This document shows, one piece after another, positions 1 through 6,552 of a stretch of DNA of 8,022 bases. Under the pieces are notes generated by a model. That model was not told the origin of the DNA. It did no database searches and was given only the letters and a program-made list of their open reading frames with translations. This stretch comes from an uncultured Pseudomonadales bacterium. GTDB taxonomy: Bacteria; Pseudomonadota; Gammaproteobacteria; Pseudomonadales; Porticoccaceae. Position 1 is the stretch's first letter. Every line of letters begins with the position of its first letter. The DNA lies in NCBI GenBank assembly GCA_905478725.1, contig CAJQJT010000276.1:1-8022 (forward strand), given 5' to 3'. The position numbers and the translations under genes are program-made.

Positions 1-354
1 CAGCTAATTATGCTGCAGGCGCCCTCTTTCGAAAGCGTCTTTAACTGGCGACTGGAGCAAGAAGAAAAAATGCGTGCGCGTATCGGCGCCTTACATAGTG
101 GAGCCTCAGCCAATGGAGCTTCAGCCAATGGAGCCTCAGCGAATTTAGCTTCAGCCAAAGAGTCAGCAAACGGCATTATGACAGCCAGCCAGATTACTGA
201 GTTTATCGCCCACTATCAGCGCATTACCGAACAGAGCCTCAGGGAAATGCCGCTGCGAGCCGACCACCTATTGCAGCTCGACAGTCAGCGCCAGATTATT
301 ACCTACTCGCAACCGGCGCTAGCTTTTCGAATGGGAAAATTGACTGACCACTGA
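1..354 (+). CDS. C-terminal part of a probable D-glycerate 3-kinase-type P-loop kinase (5' end outside window)
   Basis: The frame is open from the first base, so the gene starts to the left of the window; 117 codons and a TGA stop are visible. The first ATG at position 10 is very unlikely to be the start, because the residues around it (QLIMLQAPSFESVFNWRLEQE) read as the interior of a conserved domain. That stretch, followed by ITEFIAHYQRITEQSLREMP and RADHLLQLD, resembles from memory the C-terminal region of bacterial D-glycerate 3-kinase/uridine-kinase-like proteins, which phosphorylate glycerate in the cytoplasm. The nucleotide-binding P-loop would lie outside the window, so catalysis cannot be checked. 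Between the two conserved blocks sits an Ala/Ser/Asn-rich insertion made of 15-bp tandem repeats. The gene converges on the CBS gene and overlaps its 3' end. The kinase assignment rests on motif memory only; another P-loop kinase of similar fold is the main alternative. Confidence 0.6.
   Translation, partial: QLIMLQAPSFESVFNWRLEQEEKMRARIGALHSGASANGASANGASANLASAKESANGIMTASQITEFIAHYQRITEQSLREMPLRADHLLQLDSQRQIITYSQPALAFRMGKLTDH
100..159 (+). repeat. In-frame 15-bp tandem repeat (4 copies, GASAN) in the kinase-like gene
   Basis: There are four head-to-tail copies of a 15-bp unit, consensus GGAGCCTCAGCCAAT, at 100-114, 115-129, 130-144 and 145-159. They encode GASAN, GASAN, GASAN and LASAK, followed by a decayed ESANG at 160-174. 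Copies 1 and 3 use GCC and copies 2 and 4 use GCT for the first alanine, so the array is better read as two 30-bp dimers differing at 4 of 30 positions. The unit length is a multiple of three and the frame is kept. The array lies between two conserved blocks of the protein, probably in a surface loop or linker. The substitutions between copies indicate an expansion that is not very recent. Confidence 0.93.
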
Positions 355-729
355 CAATAGCTTGCGGCAGGTTATCTGACCCACCAACTTGCCATGATCT
401 AAAACCGGACGGCGGCGGTGACCTTTCTTGATCATATCTGCGGCAACATCCACCAGATCGGCATGCAGCTCACAACAGTCCACCTCTTTGGTCATATAAT
501 CGGCCACATTACCGACATCACCGTGCTCATTGTAAGTCGCACCCAGTATAGCCCTCAGACAATCGAGCTCGGACAGCACGCCGAGCAAAGTGCCGCCAGA
601 ATCCACCACACAGACTCCAGAAACCTTTTCTTCGACAATCAGGTTGATTGCAACAAAGACATTTTCATCAGCAGTTACGGTAACCGGGTTGCGCAGCATG
701 TAGTCACTTAAATCAACAGAACGCAGCAT
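319..729 (-). CDS. Small stand-alone CBS-domain pair protein
   Basis: This 136-residue cytoplasmic protein consists almost entirely of two CBS domains (Bateman module). CBS1 is about residues 7-62 (DYMLRNPVTVTADENVFVAI, then VSGVCVVD and LLGVLSELDCL). CBS2 is about 75-130 (VADYMTKEV, then RRRPVLDHGKLVGQIT). Such pairs usually bind adenine nucleotides or related ligands and act as sensors, but no effector domain is fused here, so the ligand and target are unknown. The ATG start is supported by a TGAGGA ribosome binding site 8 bases upstream. The gene lies 56 bp downstream of nuoN on the same strand with no evident terminator between, so it may be transcribed as the last cistron of the nuo unit. 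Its last 36 bases overlap the convergent kinase-like gene. Four cysteines in the middle (C40, C57, C85, C86) and C121 make it rather cysteine-rich for its size. Confidence 0.9.
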   Translation of the reverse strand: MLRSVDLSDYMLRNPVTVTADENVFVAINLIVEEKVSGVCVVDSGGTLLGVLSELDCLRAILGATYNEHGDVGNVADYMTKEVDCCELHADLVDVAADMIKKGHRRRPVLDHGKLVGQITCRKLLSVVSQFSHSKS

Positions 730-737
730 AATTTTTA

Positions 738-743
738 TCCTCA
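738..743 (-). promoter_or_regulatory. Ribosome binding site of the CBS-domain gene
   Basis: TGAGGA on the minus strand lies 8 bases before the ATG at 729. It fixes that ATG as the start and shows the gene has its own initiation site rather than relying on coupling to nuoN. I found no convincing -10/-35 promoter and no hairpin-plus-U-run terminator in the 56-bp gap 730-785. Confidence 0.75.
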
Positions 744-785
744 GTTAATCACACTCTCAGCTATCTTGCGGCTGGCATTGATATT

Positions 786-2201
786 TCAAAGGCTTGTGGC
801 GTAGTTTATAAAAGACTCTGGCCAGCTACCCAAAACGAGAACCAGTAGGGTTAAGAATAGTGCTAATACACGACCCGGATAGGCCTGATGCTCAACGGTA
901 TCCTCTGGCACCTTGCTCATGGCAAAAATGATTCTCAGGTAATAATAAATGGCGATAGCGCTGCCGACAACCACTGCCGCGAGCAAGGCCCAGAGGGAAC
1001 TCTGAACTCCCACCGTAATCACATAAAATTTGCCGATAAATCCAGCCGTCAAGGGAATACCCGCGAGAGACAATAGCGCTACAGTCAGGCATATGGCCTG
1101 AACCTTATCGCGCCAAAACAGCCCCTCGTAAGCACTGATCTGACATTGCGTCGCATCCTCTCCCGAGACCCTGGCAATCACCGCAAAGGCAGCGAGACTG
1201 GTCAATACATAGGCAGTCAGGTAATAGGTCACAGCATCACTGGCCAGACCTTTGCCGGTGAGTGCAATGAGCACCACTAGCAGATAGCCAAGGTGGGCTA
1301 TCGACGAATAGGCCAGTAGGCGTTTGATATTGTTTTGCCGCAGTGCCAGCAGATTACCAATTAGCATTGAGGCGATGGCGATAACGGCCAAAGCACTGAT
1401 CAAACTGGGGTACTGATAAAGCTGGCCGTCGAGATACATTCTTGTCAGCGCAACAAACACCGCGCCCTTGGAGACCGTCGCCAGATAACCGGTGACCGGC
1501 GTCGGCGCACCCTGATAAACATCTGGAGTCCACATATGGAAAGGCACCAGAGATAACTTAAAGCCAATGCCCGATATCACCATCCCGGTGCCGGCCAGAA
1601 TCAGTAGTGGGTTTTGTGCGTAAGCCTGCCCAGCTTTGACACCGAGACCGGCATAACTAAGCTCACCGGTGGCCGCATATAGCAGGGCAAAACCATAGAG
1701 CAAAATCACCGAGGCACAGGCTGAAAGCACCAGATATTTAATCGCCGCCTCTACTGGCAACTCGCCCTTTTCCGGGAAGGCAATCATCACATAGAGCGCC
1801 ACCCCCATCAGCTCCATACCCAGCAGTAGTGACACCATATGACTCGACTGGATCAACACTAGAGCACCCAGCAGCGAGAGTACCAGCAGCAGGTAGTATT
1901 CCTCTTTGCGTTGACCCTCGTCGGCGAAACTCTCCCGCGACAGCAGCAGAGTTACCAGCGCAGCCAATGCCATCAAGCTGGAAAAAAACAGTCCCCAGGG
2001 ATCCACATTAAACAGAATAGTCACCGTCTGGCTAAAGTCTCGGGCATAAATAGCTCCCCAGATTGTCAGCACTAAACCTATGGCAGTAATCACCCAAGCG
2101 GTGGCCTGATCGCGTTTTATCGACGCCTGAATCATCAGCATGACGGCGGTAAGACTCAAGATTAATAGCGGCATCAAAGCCTGCACTTGACTGAGATTCA
2201 T
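786..2201 (-). CDS. nuoN: NADH-quinone oxidoreductase subunit N (antiporter-like membrane subunit)
   Basis: NuoN is one of the three Mrp-antiporter-like subunits of the complex I membrane arm, each thought to move protons across the inner membrane as quinone is reduced. The protein has 471 residues, close to the Escherichia coli length of about 485, and is hydrophobic throughout with the many helices of the family. Expected proton-path residues are visible: E130 in SLLLGMELMGVALY, K215 in GIGFKLSLVPFHMWTPDVY, K245 in TGYLATVSKGAVF and K391 in GFIGKFYV. K293 and H303 occur in NNIKRLLAYSSIAHLGYLLV. The start ATG overlaps the nuoM stop as ATGA and is preceded by a strong GGGAGGA site, so translation is probably coupled to nuoM. 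It is the last nuo gene. No truncation or frameshift is seen. Confidence 0.98.
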   Translation of the reverse strand: MNLSQVQALMPLLILSLTAVMLMIQASIKRDQATAWVITAIGLVLTIWGAIYARDFSQTVTILFNVDPWGLFFSSLMALAALVTLLLSRESFADEGQRKEEYYLLLVLSLLGALVLIQSSHMVSLLLGMELMGVALYVMIAFPEKGELPVEAAIKYLVLSACASVILLYGFALLYAATGELSYAGLGVKAGQAYAQNPLLILAGTGMVISGIGFKLSLVPFHMWTPDVYQGAPTPVTGYLATVSKGAVFVALTRMYLDGQLYQYPSLISALAVIAIASMLIGNLLALRQNNIKRLLAYSSIAHLGYLLVVLIALTGKGLASDAVTYYLTAYVLTSLAAFAVIARVSGEDATQCQISAYEGLFWRDKVQAICLTVALLSLAGIPLTAGFIGKFYVITVGVQSSLWALLAAVVVGSAIAIYYYLRIIFAMSKVPEDTVEHQAYPGRVLALFLTLLVLVLGSWPESFINYATSL

Positions 2202-3712
2202 AACTGTCCTCCCACAACTGTGGCTGAGAACTGCAGCAGGCCATCGAGCACCGGCTGAGCCATATCCAGAACTGGCTGGGGATAGAGACCCAAACCAATC
2301 AGAGCGACCATCATCAATGCCATAGTGAGCATCTCCCGAGTACCAAAATCATTCAGTCGGCGACTTTCGTCCGGCTCTCCCTGAAACGAACGCTGCATCA
2401 GCAGTAGGGAATAGGCAGCACCGGTAATCAGGCCCAGTGCAGCGATCATGGTCAGCCAGGGATCTACCTGAAACAGCCCCAGCAGAACCAAAAACTCGGC
2501 GACAAAATTACCCAGCCCCGGCAGTCCCAGAGAGGCAATGATAAAGAACATGGCCACCGCACCCATGCGTGGCATATTGTGCCAGAGGCCACCCATCTCA
2601 CGCATATCTCTGGTGTGCAGGCGCTCCTGAAGAGAGCCAGCAATCATAAACAGTGCCGCAGTGCTAAAGCCATGAGCGACCATCTGCATCACCGCACCCT
2701 GCAGTGCCAGCTGATTCCAGGCATAGACACCGAGCAGCACAAAGCCCATATGGCTGACACTGCTGTAGGCGATCAGGCGCTTAAAGTCGGTCTGGGCAAA
2801 GGCCAGCACCGCGCCATAAACCACGCCTGCAGCACCCAGCCAAAGGGCGATCGGCGCAAAATCAATGGAGGCTTCGGGAAATAGCGGCACAGCAAATCGA
2901 ATCAGACCATAGGCACCGGTTTTCAATAGTACTCCGGCGAGAATCACACTGCCTGCAGTGGGTGCCTGAGTGTGGGCATCCGGCAGCCAGGTGTGAAAGG
3001 GAAAGCCCGGCAGTTTCACCACAAAGGCAACAAAGAAGCCGAGCATTAACCAATAGGCAGTCTGGGCCGCCATCTGGGTATTTAGCAGATCAAAATAACT
3101 GAAACTCCAGACCCCAGTATTGCTCTGGTGAATCGTCGCCAGGGTCAACACTGAAACCAACATCAGGAGTCCGCTGGCCTGAGTGAAAATAAAGAACTTC
3201 ATCGCCGCATAGGCGCGCTGCTCATGGCCCCAGATGGCGATCATAAAGTACATGGGAATCAGCATCACTTCCCAAAATAGAAAAAACAAAAACAGGTCGA
3301 GAGCCATAAATACGCCCAGCACACCGGCCAGAGTCCAGAGTAGATTGGCCTCGAAAAACCCGCACTTAGTTGTCACATCAGTCCAAGAGGAACTCACGGC
3401 CACCGCACCCAGAACCAGTGTCAGCAGGACCATTAGTAGGCTGATACCGTCTAGGGCAAATTCAAAACTAATACCAAAGGCAGGAATCCACTCAGCTCGG
3501 TAGTGCATCAACCAAGTCTGAGGGTCACCGGGCACCGGCGCCTGCAGCCCACCCAATTCTGGCAACCCTGAGAGGGCCAGTAGTAAATAGACTAGATCGA
3601 GTAACACCACGGCCAGGGCAACCATTCGCGGTACATGACTGCCAAAGCGCTCTGACAGCATGGCCAACAGGCCACCGACTAAAAGGATCAGTATCAGATT
3701 AATCATCAGCAT
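2198..3712 (-). CDS. nuoM: NADH-quinone oxidoreductase subunit M (antiporter-like membrane subunit)
   Basis: NuoM is the middle antiporter-like subunit of the complex I membrane arm, between NuoN and the distal NuoL. The protein has 504 residues, matching the family length of about 500-510. Conserved proton-channel residues are visible: E148 in FLFWEVMLIPMYF, K233 in VVKLPGFPFHTWLPDAHTQA, K264 in AGVLLKTGAYGLIRF, and the terminal-helix glutamate E406 in GLGNFVAEFLVLLG, which replaces the lysine used in NuoL and NuoN. K311 starts KRLIAYSSVSHMGFVLLG. The ATG at 3712 has a modest GGGA 8 bases upstream; a second in-frame ATG at 3706 is only two codons on, so the exact start is slightly uncertain. 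It begins 18 bp after nuoL and overlaps nuoN by four bases. Confidence 0.98.
   Translation of the reverse strand: MLMINLILILLVGGLLAMLSERFGSHVPRMVALAVVLLDLVYLLLALSGLPELGGLQAPVPGDPQTWLMHYRAEWIPAFGISFEFALDGISLLMVLLTLVLGAVAVSSSWTDVTTKCGFFEANLLWTLAGVLGVFMALDLFLFFLFWEVMLIPMYFMIAIWGHEQRAYAAMKFFIFTQASGLLMLVSVLTLATIHQSNTGVWSFSYFDLLNTQMAAQTAYWLMLGFFVAFVVKLPGFPFHTWLPDAHTQAPTAGSVILAGVLLKTGAYGLIRFAVPLFPEASIDFAPIALWLGAAGVVYGAVLAFAQTDFKRLIAYSSVSHMGFVLLGVYAWNQLALQGAVMQMVAHGFSTAALFMIAGSLQERLHTRDMREMGGLWHNMPRMGAVAMFFIIASLGLPGLGNFVAEFLVLLGLFQVDPWLTMIAALGLITGAAYSLLLMQRSFQGEPDESRRLNDFGTREMLTMALMMVALIGLGLYPQPVLDMAQPVLDGLLQFSATVVGGQL
2207..2213 (-). promoter_or_regulatory. nuoN ribosome binding site within the nuoM 3' end
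   Basis: GGGAGGA on the minus strand lies 5 bases before the nuoN ATG at 2201 and inside the last codons of nuoM. With the ATGA stop/start overlap at 2198-2201 it supports this start and coupled translation of the two subunits. Confidence 0.85.
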
Positions 3713-3730
3713 TAAAAGCGTCCCATTAGA

Positions 3731-5566
3731 TTAAAAAGCCCCCAACATAATCGCCAGCACCACAATCAAGCCGAACACCATGCTGATCAGATAGCGGCGC
3801 ATCTGCCCACTCTGCCCTTCTGCCAACCAGCCATTAAGGGTTTGATTAATCGCCACAATCAGGCCGTAGACCGCGTCCACCGGCTCCCCTTTAAACAGCG
3901 CCGCGAGTGCATAATAGGGCCGCACAAACAATCGATCATAGAGTGCATCAAGGCCCCAACCGCTGTACCAAAAGCGCTGCAAGCTTTGCATTAATGGCAT
4001 ATTCAACAGACCATCAACCCGCAGCTGGCCGCTGTAAAACACCAAATAGGCTATGACTACGCCAACAATCGGTACCGCAATCGAGACATACTCAACCCAG
4101 TGGGCCGGATGCAGACCGCTAGCCGTAGGGAAGACCTCCGCCACCGGCAGCATAATCCAGCCACCAAACAGTGCCAGGGCACAGAGTAAGCTCAGGGGCA
4201 GCGCCATGCGCCAGCCAGTGTCTCGGTCTGGCTCGGTATTGGCTTTACCGAAGAACACTACAAACACCAGACGGAAACTATAGATCGCAGTCAGCAGCGC
4301 GCCGAGCAGACCGCCGAGCCACAGCCAGGGGCCAATGCCATCGACCTGATAGGCCTGCAATAGAATCTGATCCTTGCTGAAAAATCCCGAGGTCATAGGC
4401 AGTGCCGCCAGTGCTGCAGAGCCGATCATGAAGCTCCAAAAAGTCACCGGCATGCGGGTGCGCAAGCCACCCATTTTGAAGATATCGTGTTCGTGATGAA
4501 GACAGTGAATAATCGCGCCAGAACCCAAAAACAGCAGCGCCTTAAAAAAGGCATGGGTCATCAGGTGAAAGACACCGGCGCTCCAAGCACCGACCCCCAG
4601 AGCGAGAAACATATAGCCAATTTGGCTGATGGTTGAATAGGCCAGAATACGTTTGATATCTCGCTGAGTGAGAGCGGTAAACGCCGCCATTAACGAGGTA
4701 CTCAGTCCCACTAAGGCCACAGCAATCATGGCGATGGGGGCCAGCAGATAGAGTTCATGGGTGCGGGCAATCAGATAGACACCGGCGGTCACCATGGTCG
4801 CCGCATGAATCAGTGCACTGACAGGCGTCGGGCCGGCCATGGCGTCCGGCAGCCAGGTGTGCAGTGGCAACTGTGCCGACTTACCCACGGCGCCAGCGAG
4901 TAATAATAGACAGGCAATCAACGGCAGCTTGTCGCCCACCTGCCAGGTTTCGTTTGCAGCTACGCCTAAGGCTTGAATATTCAATGTGCCCAGCTCGGTA
5001 AAGAGCAAAAACAATCCCAGAGCCATAGCCGTGTCGCCAATGCGAGTGACAATAAACGCCTTGCGCGCAGCCTGACCATTGGCAGAATTTTGATACCAGA
5101 AACCGACCAATAGATAACTGCAGACCCCCACCCCTTCCCAGCCCAGATAAAGCAGCAACAGGTTATCCGCCATCACCAGAATCAGCATCGCGGCGACAAA
5201 CATATTTAGATAGGCGAAGTAGCGAGCATAGCTTTTATCTTCTTCCATAAATTCGGTGGAAAAAAGATGGATCAAAAAACCGACACCGGTGATCACCGAC
5301 ATCATCACCAGGGTTAAACCATCAAAATAGAAGGCCACTCCAGGGGCAAAATTACCCACCTGCATCCACACCCACAGCGTCAGCTGAAAGGGCTCCGGGT
5401 TAGCCAGAAAATCCACTGCAGTGAGCCCAGTGAGCAGCGCTGCGAGACCCACGGAGCCAACCCCGAGCAGTCCAATCCAGAGGCGCGGCAGTCGGCCACC
5501 CAGCAGCATCAGACAGACTGAGCTAAGCAGCGGAATAAGCGGTATCAACCCGATAAGCTGTCTCAT
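3731..5566 (-). CDS. nuoL: NADH-quinone oxidoreductase subunit L (distal antiporter-like membrane subunit)
   Basis: NuoL is the distal proton-pumping subunit of complex I and carries the long lateral helix that runs along the membrane arm. The protein has 611 residues, against about 613 in E. coli. Key residues fall at nearly identical positions: E144 in YLGWEGVGVCSYLLVGFW, K229 in GAVGKSAQLPLHTWLPDAM, H254 in SALIHAATMV, K305 in RDIKRILAYSTISQIGYM, H334/H338 and K342 in HLMTHAFFKALLF, and K398 in GFFSKDQIL. The C-terminus ends in a final hydrophobic helix (about residues 590-611) after an amphipathic stretch, as expected for the lateral helix and its anchor. Start ATG is 2 bp after the nuoK stop with only a weak AGGG site, which suggests coupling to nuoK. 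Confidence 0.98.
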   Translation of the reverse strand: MRQLIGLIPLIPLLSSVCLMLLGGRLPRLWIGLLGVGSVGLAALLTGLTAVDFLANPEPFQLTLWVWMQVGNFAPGVAFYFDGLTLVMMSVITGVGFLIHLFSTEFMEEDKSYARYFAYLNMFVAAMLILVMADNLLLLYLGWEGVGVCSYLLVGFWYQNSANGQAARKAFIVTRIGDTAMALGLFLLFTELGTLNIQALGVAANETWQVGDKLPLIACLLLLAGAVGKSAQLPLHTWLPDAMAGPTPVSALIHAATMVTAGVYLIARTHELYLLAPIAMIAVALVGLSTSLMAAFTALTQRDIKRILAYSTISQIGYMFLALGVGAWSAGVFHLMTHAFFKALLFLGSGAIIHCLHHEHDIFKMGGLRTRMPVTFWSFMIGSAALAALPMTSGFFSKDQILLQAYQVDGIGPWLWLGGLLGALLTAIYSFRLVFVVFFGKANTEPDRDTGWRMALPLSLLCALALFGGWIMLPVAEVFPTASGLHPAHWVEYVSIAVPIVGVVIAYLVFYSGQLRVDGLLNMPLMQSLQRFWYSGWGLDALYDRLFVRPYYALAALFKGEPVDAVYGLIVAINQTLNGWLAEGQSGQMRRYLISMVFGLIVVLAIMLGAF

Positions 5567-5568
5567 AG

Positions 5569-5883
5569 TTAGCCCTGCATCCTGTTGGCGTTATCCATAT
5601 CCAGAGATTTAAAGCGCCGCTGAATTTGCAGCACCAGACCCAGACCCACCGCCACTTCTGCCGCGGCCACACTGAGAATTAACATAAACACGATCTGCCC
5701 ATCGGGCTGCCCCCAGTGGGCGCCCGCGGCGACAAAAGCCAGAGCGGTGGAATTGAGCATCACTTCCAGAGACATCAGAATAAAAATAATATTGCGCCGC
5801 ATCATCAGGCCGAGCATGCCCACGGAAAAGAGTAGTGACGAGACCAGTAGGATATGGCTCAGGGGAATATTGAGACCGTCCAT
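5569..5883 (-). CDS. nuoK: NADH-quinone oxidoreductase subunit K
   Basis: NuoK is the small three-helix subunit of the complex I membrane arm (ND4L homologue), packed between NuoJ and NuoN. It has 104 residues, against about 100 in E. coli. The difference is mainly a four-residue N-terminal extension (MDGLN before IPLSH, where E. coli begins MIPLQH). Helices lie at about 8-25, 31-54 and 63-86. The two membrane glutamates needed for proton transfer are present as E40 ([17 protein letters not shown]) and E76 ([15 protein letters not shown]), corresponding to E36 and E72 of E. coli. The ATG shares one base with the nuoJ stop (TAATG on the minus strand) and is preceded by a G-rich ribosome binding site. 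No in-frame ATG matches the shorter E. coli start. Confidence 0.98.
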   Translation of the reverse strand: MDGLNIPLSHILLVSSLLFSVGMLGLMMRRNIIFILMSLEVMLNSTALAFVAAGAHWGQPDGQIVFMLILSVAAAEVAVGLGLVLQIQRRFKSLDMDNANRMQG

Positions 5884-6521
5884 TATTGCTCCCCCCTGCC
5901 GGCATTAGAATCAGAGTTAGGATCAGAGTTAGGATCAGAGTTAGGATCAGAGTTAGGATCAGAGTTAGGATCAGAGTTAGGATCAGAGTTAAAAAGCGCC
6001 CGTGCATCAGCTTCATCAATATTTCGATCTAGGGCGCGGCGGCCGAGATGGTAGGAGCCGACCAAACCTGCGAGCAGCAGCATGGAGGCAATTTCCACCG
6101 CCAGTACATAGGGTCCAAACAGCGTTAGGCCAACCTGTTTGGCGGTAACCTGTGCCGTGGATACCGGACCTTCCACGGAAGAGATAATGTAGAGCAACTC
6201 GGCAAATAAGATCACCGCCAGCAGTGTTGGTCCTGCCCAGACCGCCGGGCTCAGCCACTGCTTCTCTCGGGCATCCCCCTCTTCACCGAGATTGAGCATC
6301 ATAATCACAAAGACAAACAGCACCATAATGGCACCGGCATAGATAACAATTTCCAGGGCCGCGGCAAAGGGTGCGCCGATCAGGAAGAAGATCACTGCCA
6401 CTGCCAGTAGCGATACAATCAAGTAGATCAGGGCATGAATTGCATTAGCTCTGGTCATGGCCAGAATGGTCGCCACCAGGGCCACGGTGGCAGCAATATA
6501 AAACAGGCTTATCTCAAGCAT
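5883..6521 (-). CDS. nuoJ: NADH-quinone oxidoreductase subunit J with an added Asn-Ser-Asp-Pro repeat tail
   Basis: NuoJ (ND6 homologue) is a five-helix membrane-arm subunit; its third helix links the quinone site region to the proton channels. Helices are visible at about residues 1-20, 27-49, 54-77, 93-115 and 138-160. The hallmark third helix [20 protein letters not shown] is intact with the conserved Y61, and the fifth helix is followed by [12 protein letters not shown]. The protein has 212 residues, against about 184 in E. coli. The excess is a hydrophilic C-terminal tail: residues 178-205 are seven tetrapeptides (six NSDP, then NSDS), followed by NAGRGEQ. Apart from the tail the gene is ordinary. 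The tail is acidic and proline-rich, is probably unstructured, and should project from the membrane surface at the last helix. The start has an AGAGGAGA site 5 bases upstream. The stop overlaps the nuoK start by one base. Confidence 0.97.
   Translation of the reverse strand: MLEISLFYIAATVALVATILAMTRANAIHALIYLIVSLLAVAVIFFLIGAPFAAALEIVIYAGAIMVLFVFVIMMLNLGEEGDAREKQWLSPAVWAGPTLLAVILFAELLYIISSVEGPVSTAQVTAKQVGLTLFGPYVLAVEIASMLLLAGLVGSYHLGRRALDRNIDEADARALFNSDPNSDPNSDPNSDPNSDPNSDPNSDSNAGRGEQ
5889..5896 (-). promoter_or_regulatory. nuoK ribosome binding site inside the nuoJ 3' end
   Basis: GGGGGGAG on the minus strand lies 5 bases before the nuoK ATG. It is encoded within the last codons of nuoJ (Arg-Gly-Glu), only about ten bases beyond the 12-bp repeat array. 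This decides the nuoK start at 5883 and places the repeat tract just upstream of the nuoK initiation region. Confidence 0.8.
5907..5990 (-). repeat. In-frame 12-bp tandem repeat (7 copies) encoding the NuoJ tail
   Basis: There are seven head-to-tail copies of AACTCTGATCCT (minus strand). The six at 5919-5990 are identical and the last, at 5907-5918, has one C-to-T change (NSDS instead of NSDP). The near-perfect identity, including third codon positions, indicates recent expansion by replication slippage or unequal exchange. The 12-bp period keeps the reading frame whatever the copy number. There are no spacers, so it is not a CRISPR array. Each complete unit junction contains a GATC site, giving six sites 12 bp apart (first bases at 5921, 5933, 5945, 5957, 5969 and 5981). 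Confidence 0.97.
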
Positions 6522-6526
6522 GGCGA

Positions 6527-6534
6527 TCTCCTCT
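6527..6534 (-). promoter_or_regulatory. nuoJ ribosome binding site
   Basis: AGAGGAGA on the minus strand lies 5 bases before the nuoJ ATG at 6521, in the 31-bp gap after nuoI. This is the widest spacing inside the visible nuo run. It supports the chosen start and independent initiation. Confidence 0.8.
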
Positions 6535-6552
6535 GGCCGTCAAAACATATCA

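Noticed and set aside
10..354. Stand-alone small protein starting at the ATG at position 10
   Set aside because: The frame is open to the window edge and the residues around the ATG look like the interior of a kinase domain, so this is the tail of a larger gene.
418..711. Plus-strand open frame antisense to the CBS gene
   Set aside because: It has no recognisable domain and no good ribosome binding site, and is fully explained as the shadow of the CBS-pair coding sequence.
756..776. Possible terminator hairpin between nuoN and the CBS gene (CAGC at 758-761 with GCTG at 771-774)
   Set aside because: The stem is only 4 bp with a 9-base loop, and no U-run follows on the minus-strand transcript.
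5907..5990. CRISPR array or telomere-like (TTAGG-containing) repeat
   Set aside because: The units are contiguous 12-mers with no spacers, only seven copies, and lie in frame inside nuoJ.
5609..6019. Alternative-frame reading of the 12-bp repeat as a long Thr-Leu-Ile-Leu hydrophobic repeat protein, and a plus-strand Gly-Ser-Glu-Leu reading
   Set aside because: The repeat happens to be open in several frames because its unit length is a multiple of three. The NuoJ frame continues a recognisable five-helix protein with a proper start and ribosome binding site, while the other frames match no family.
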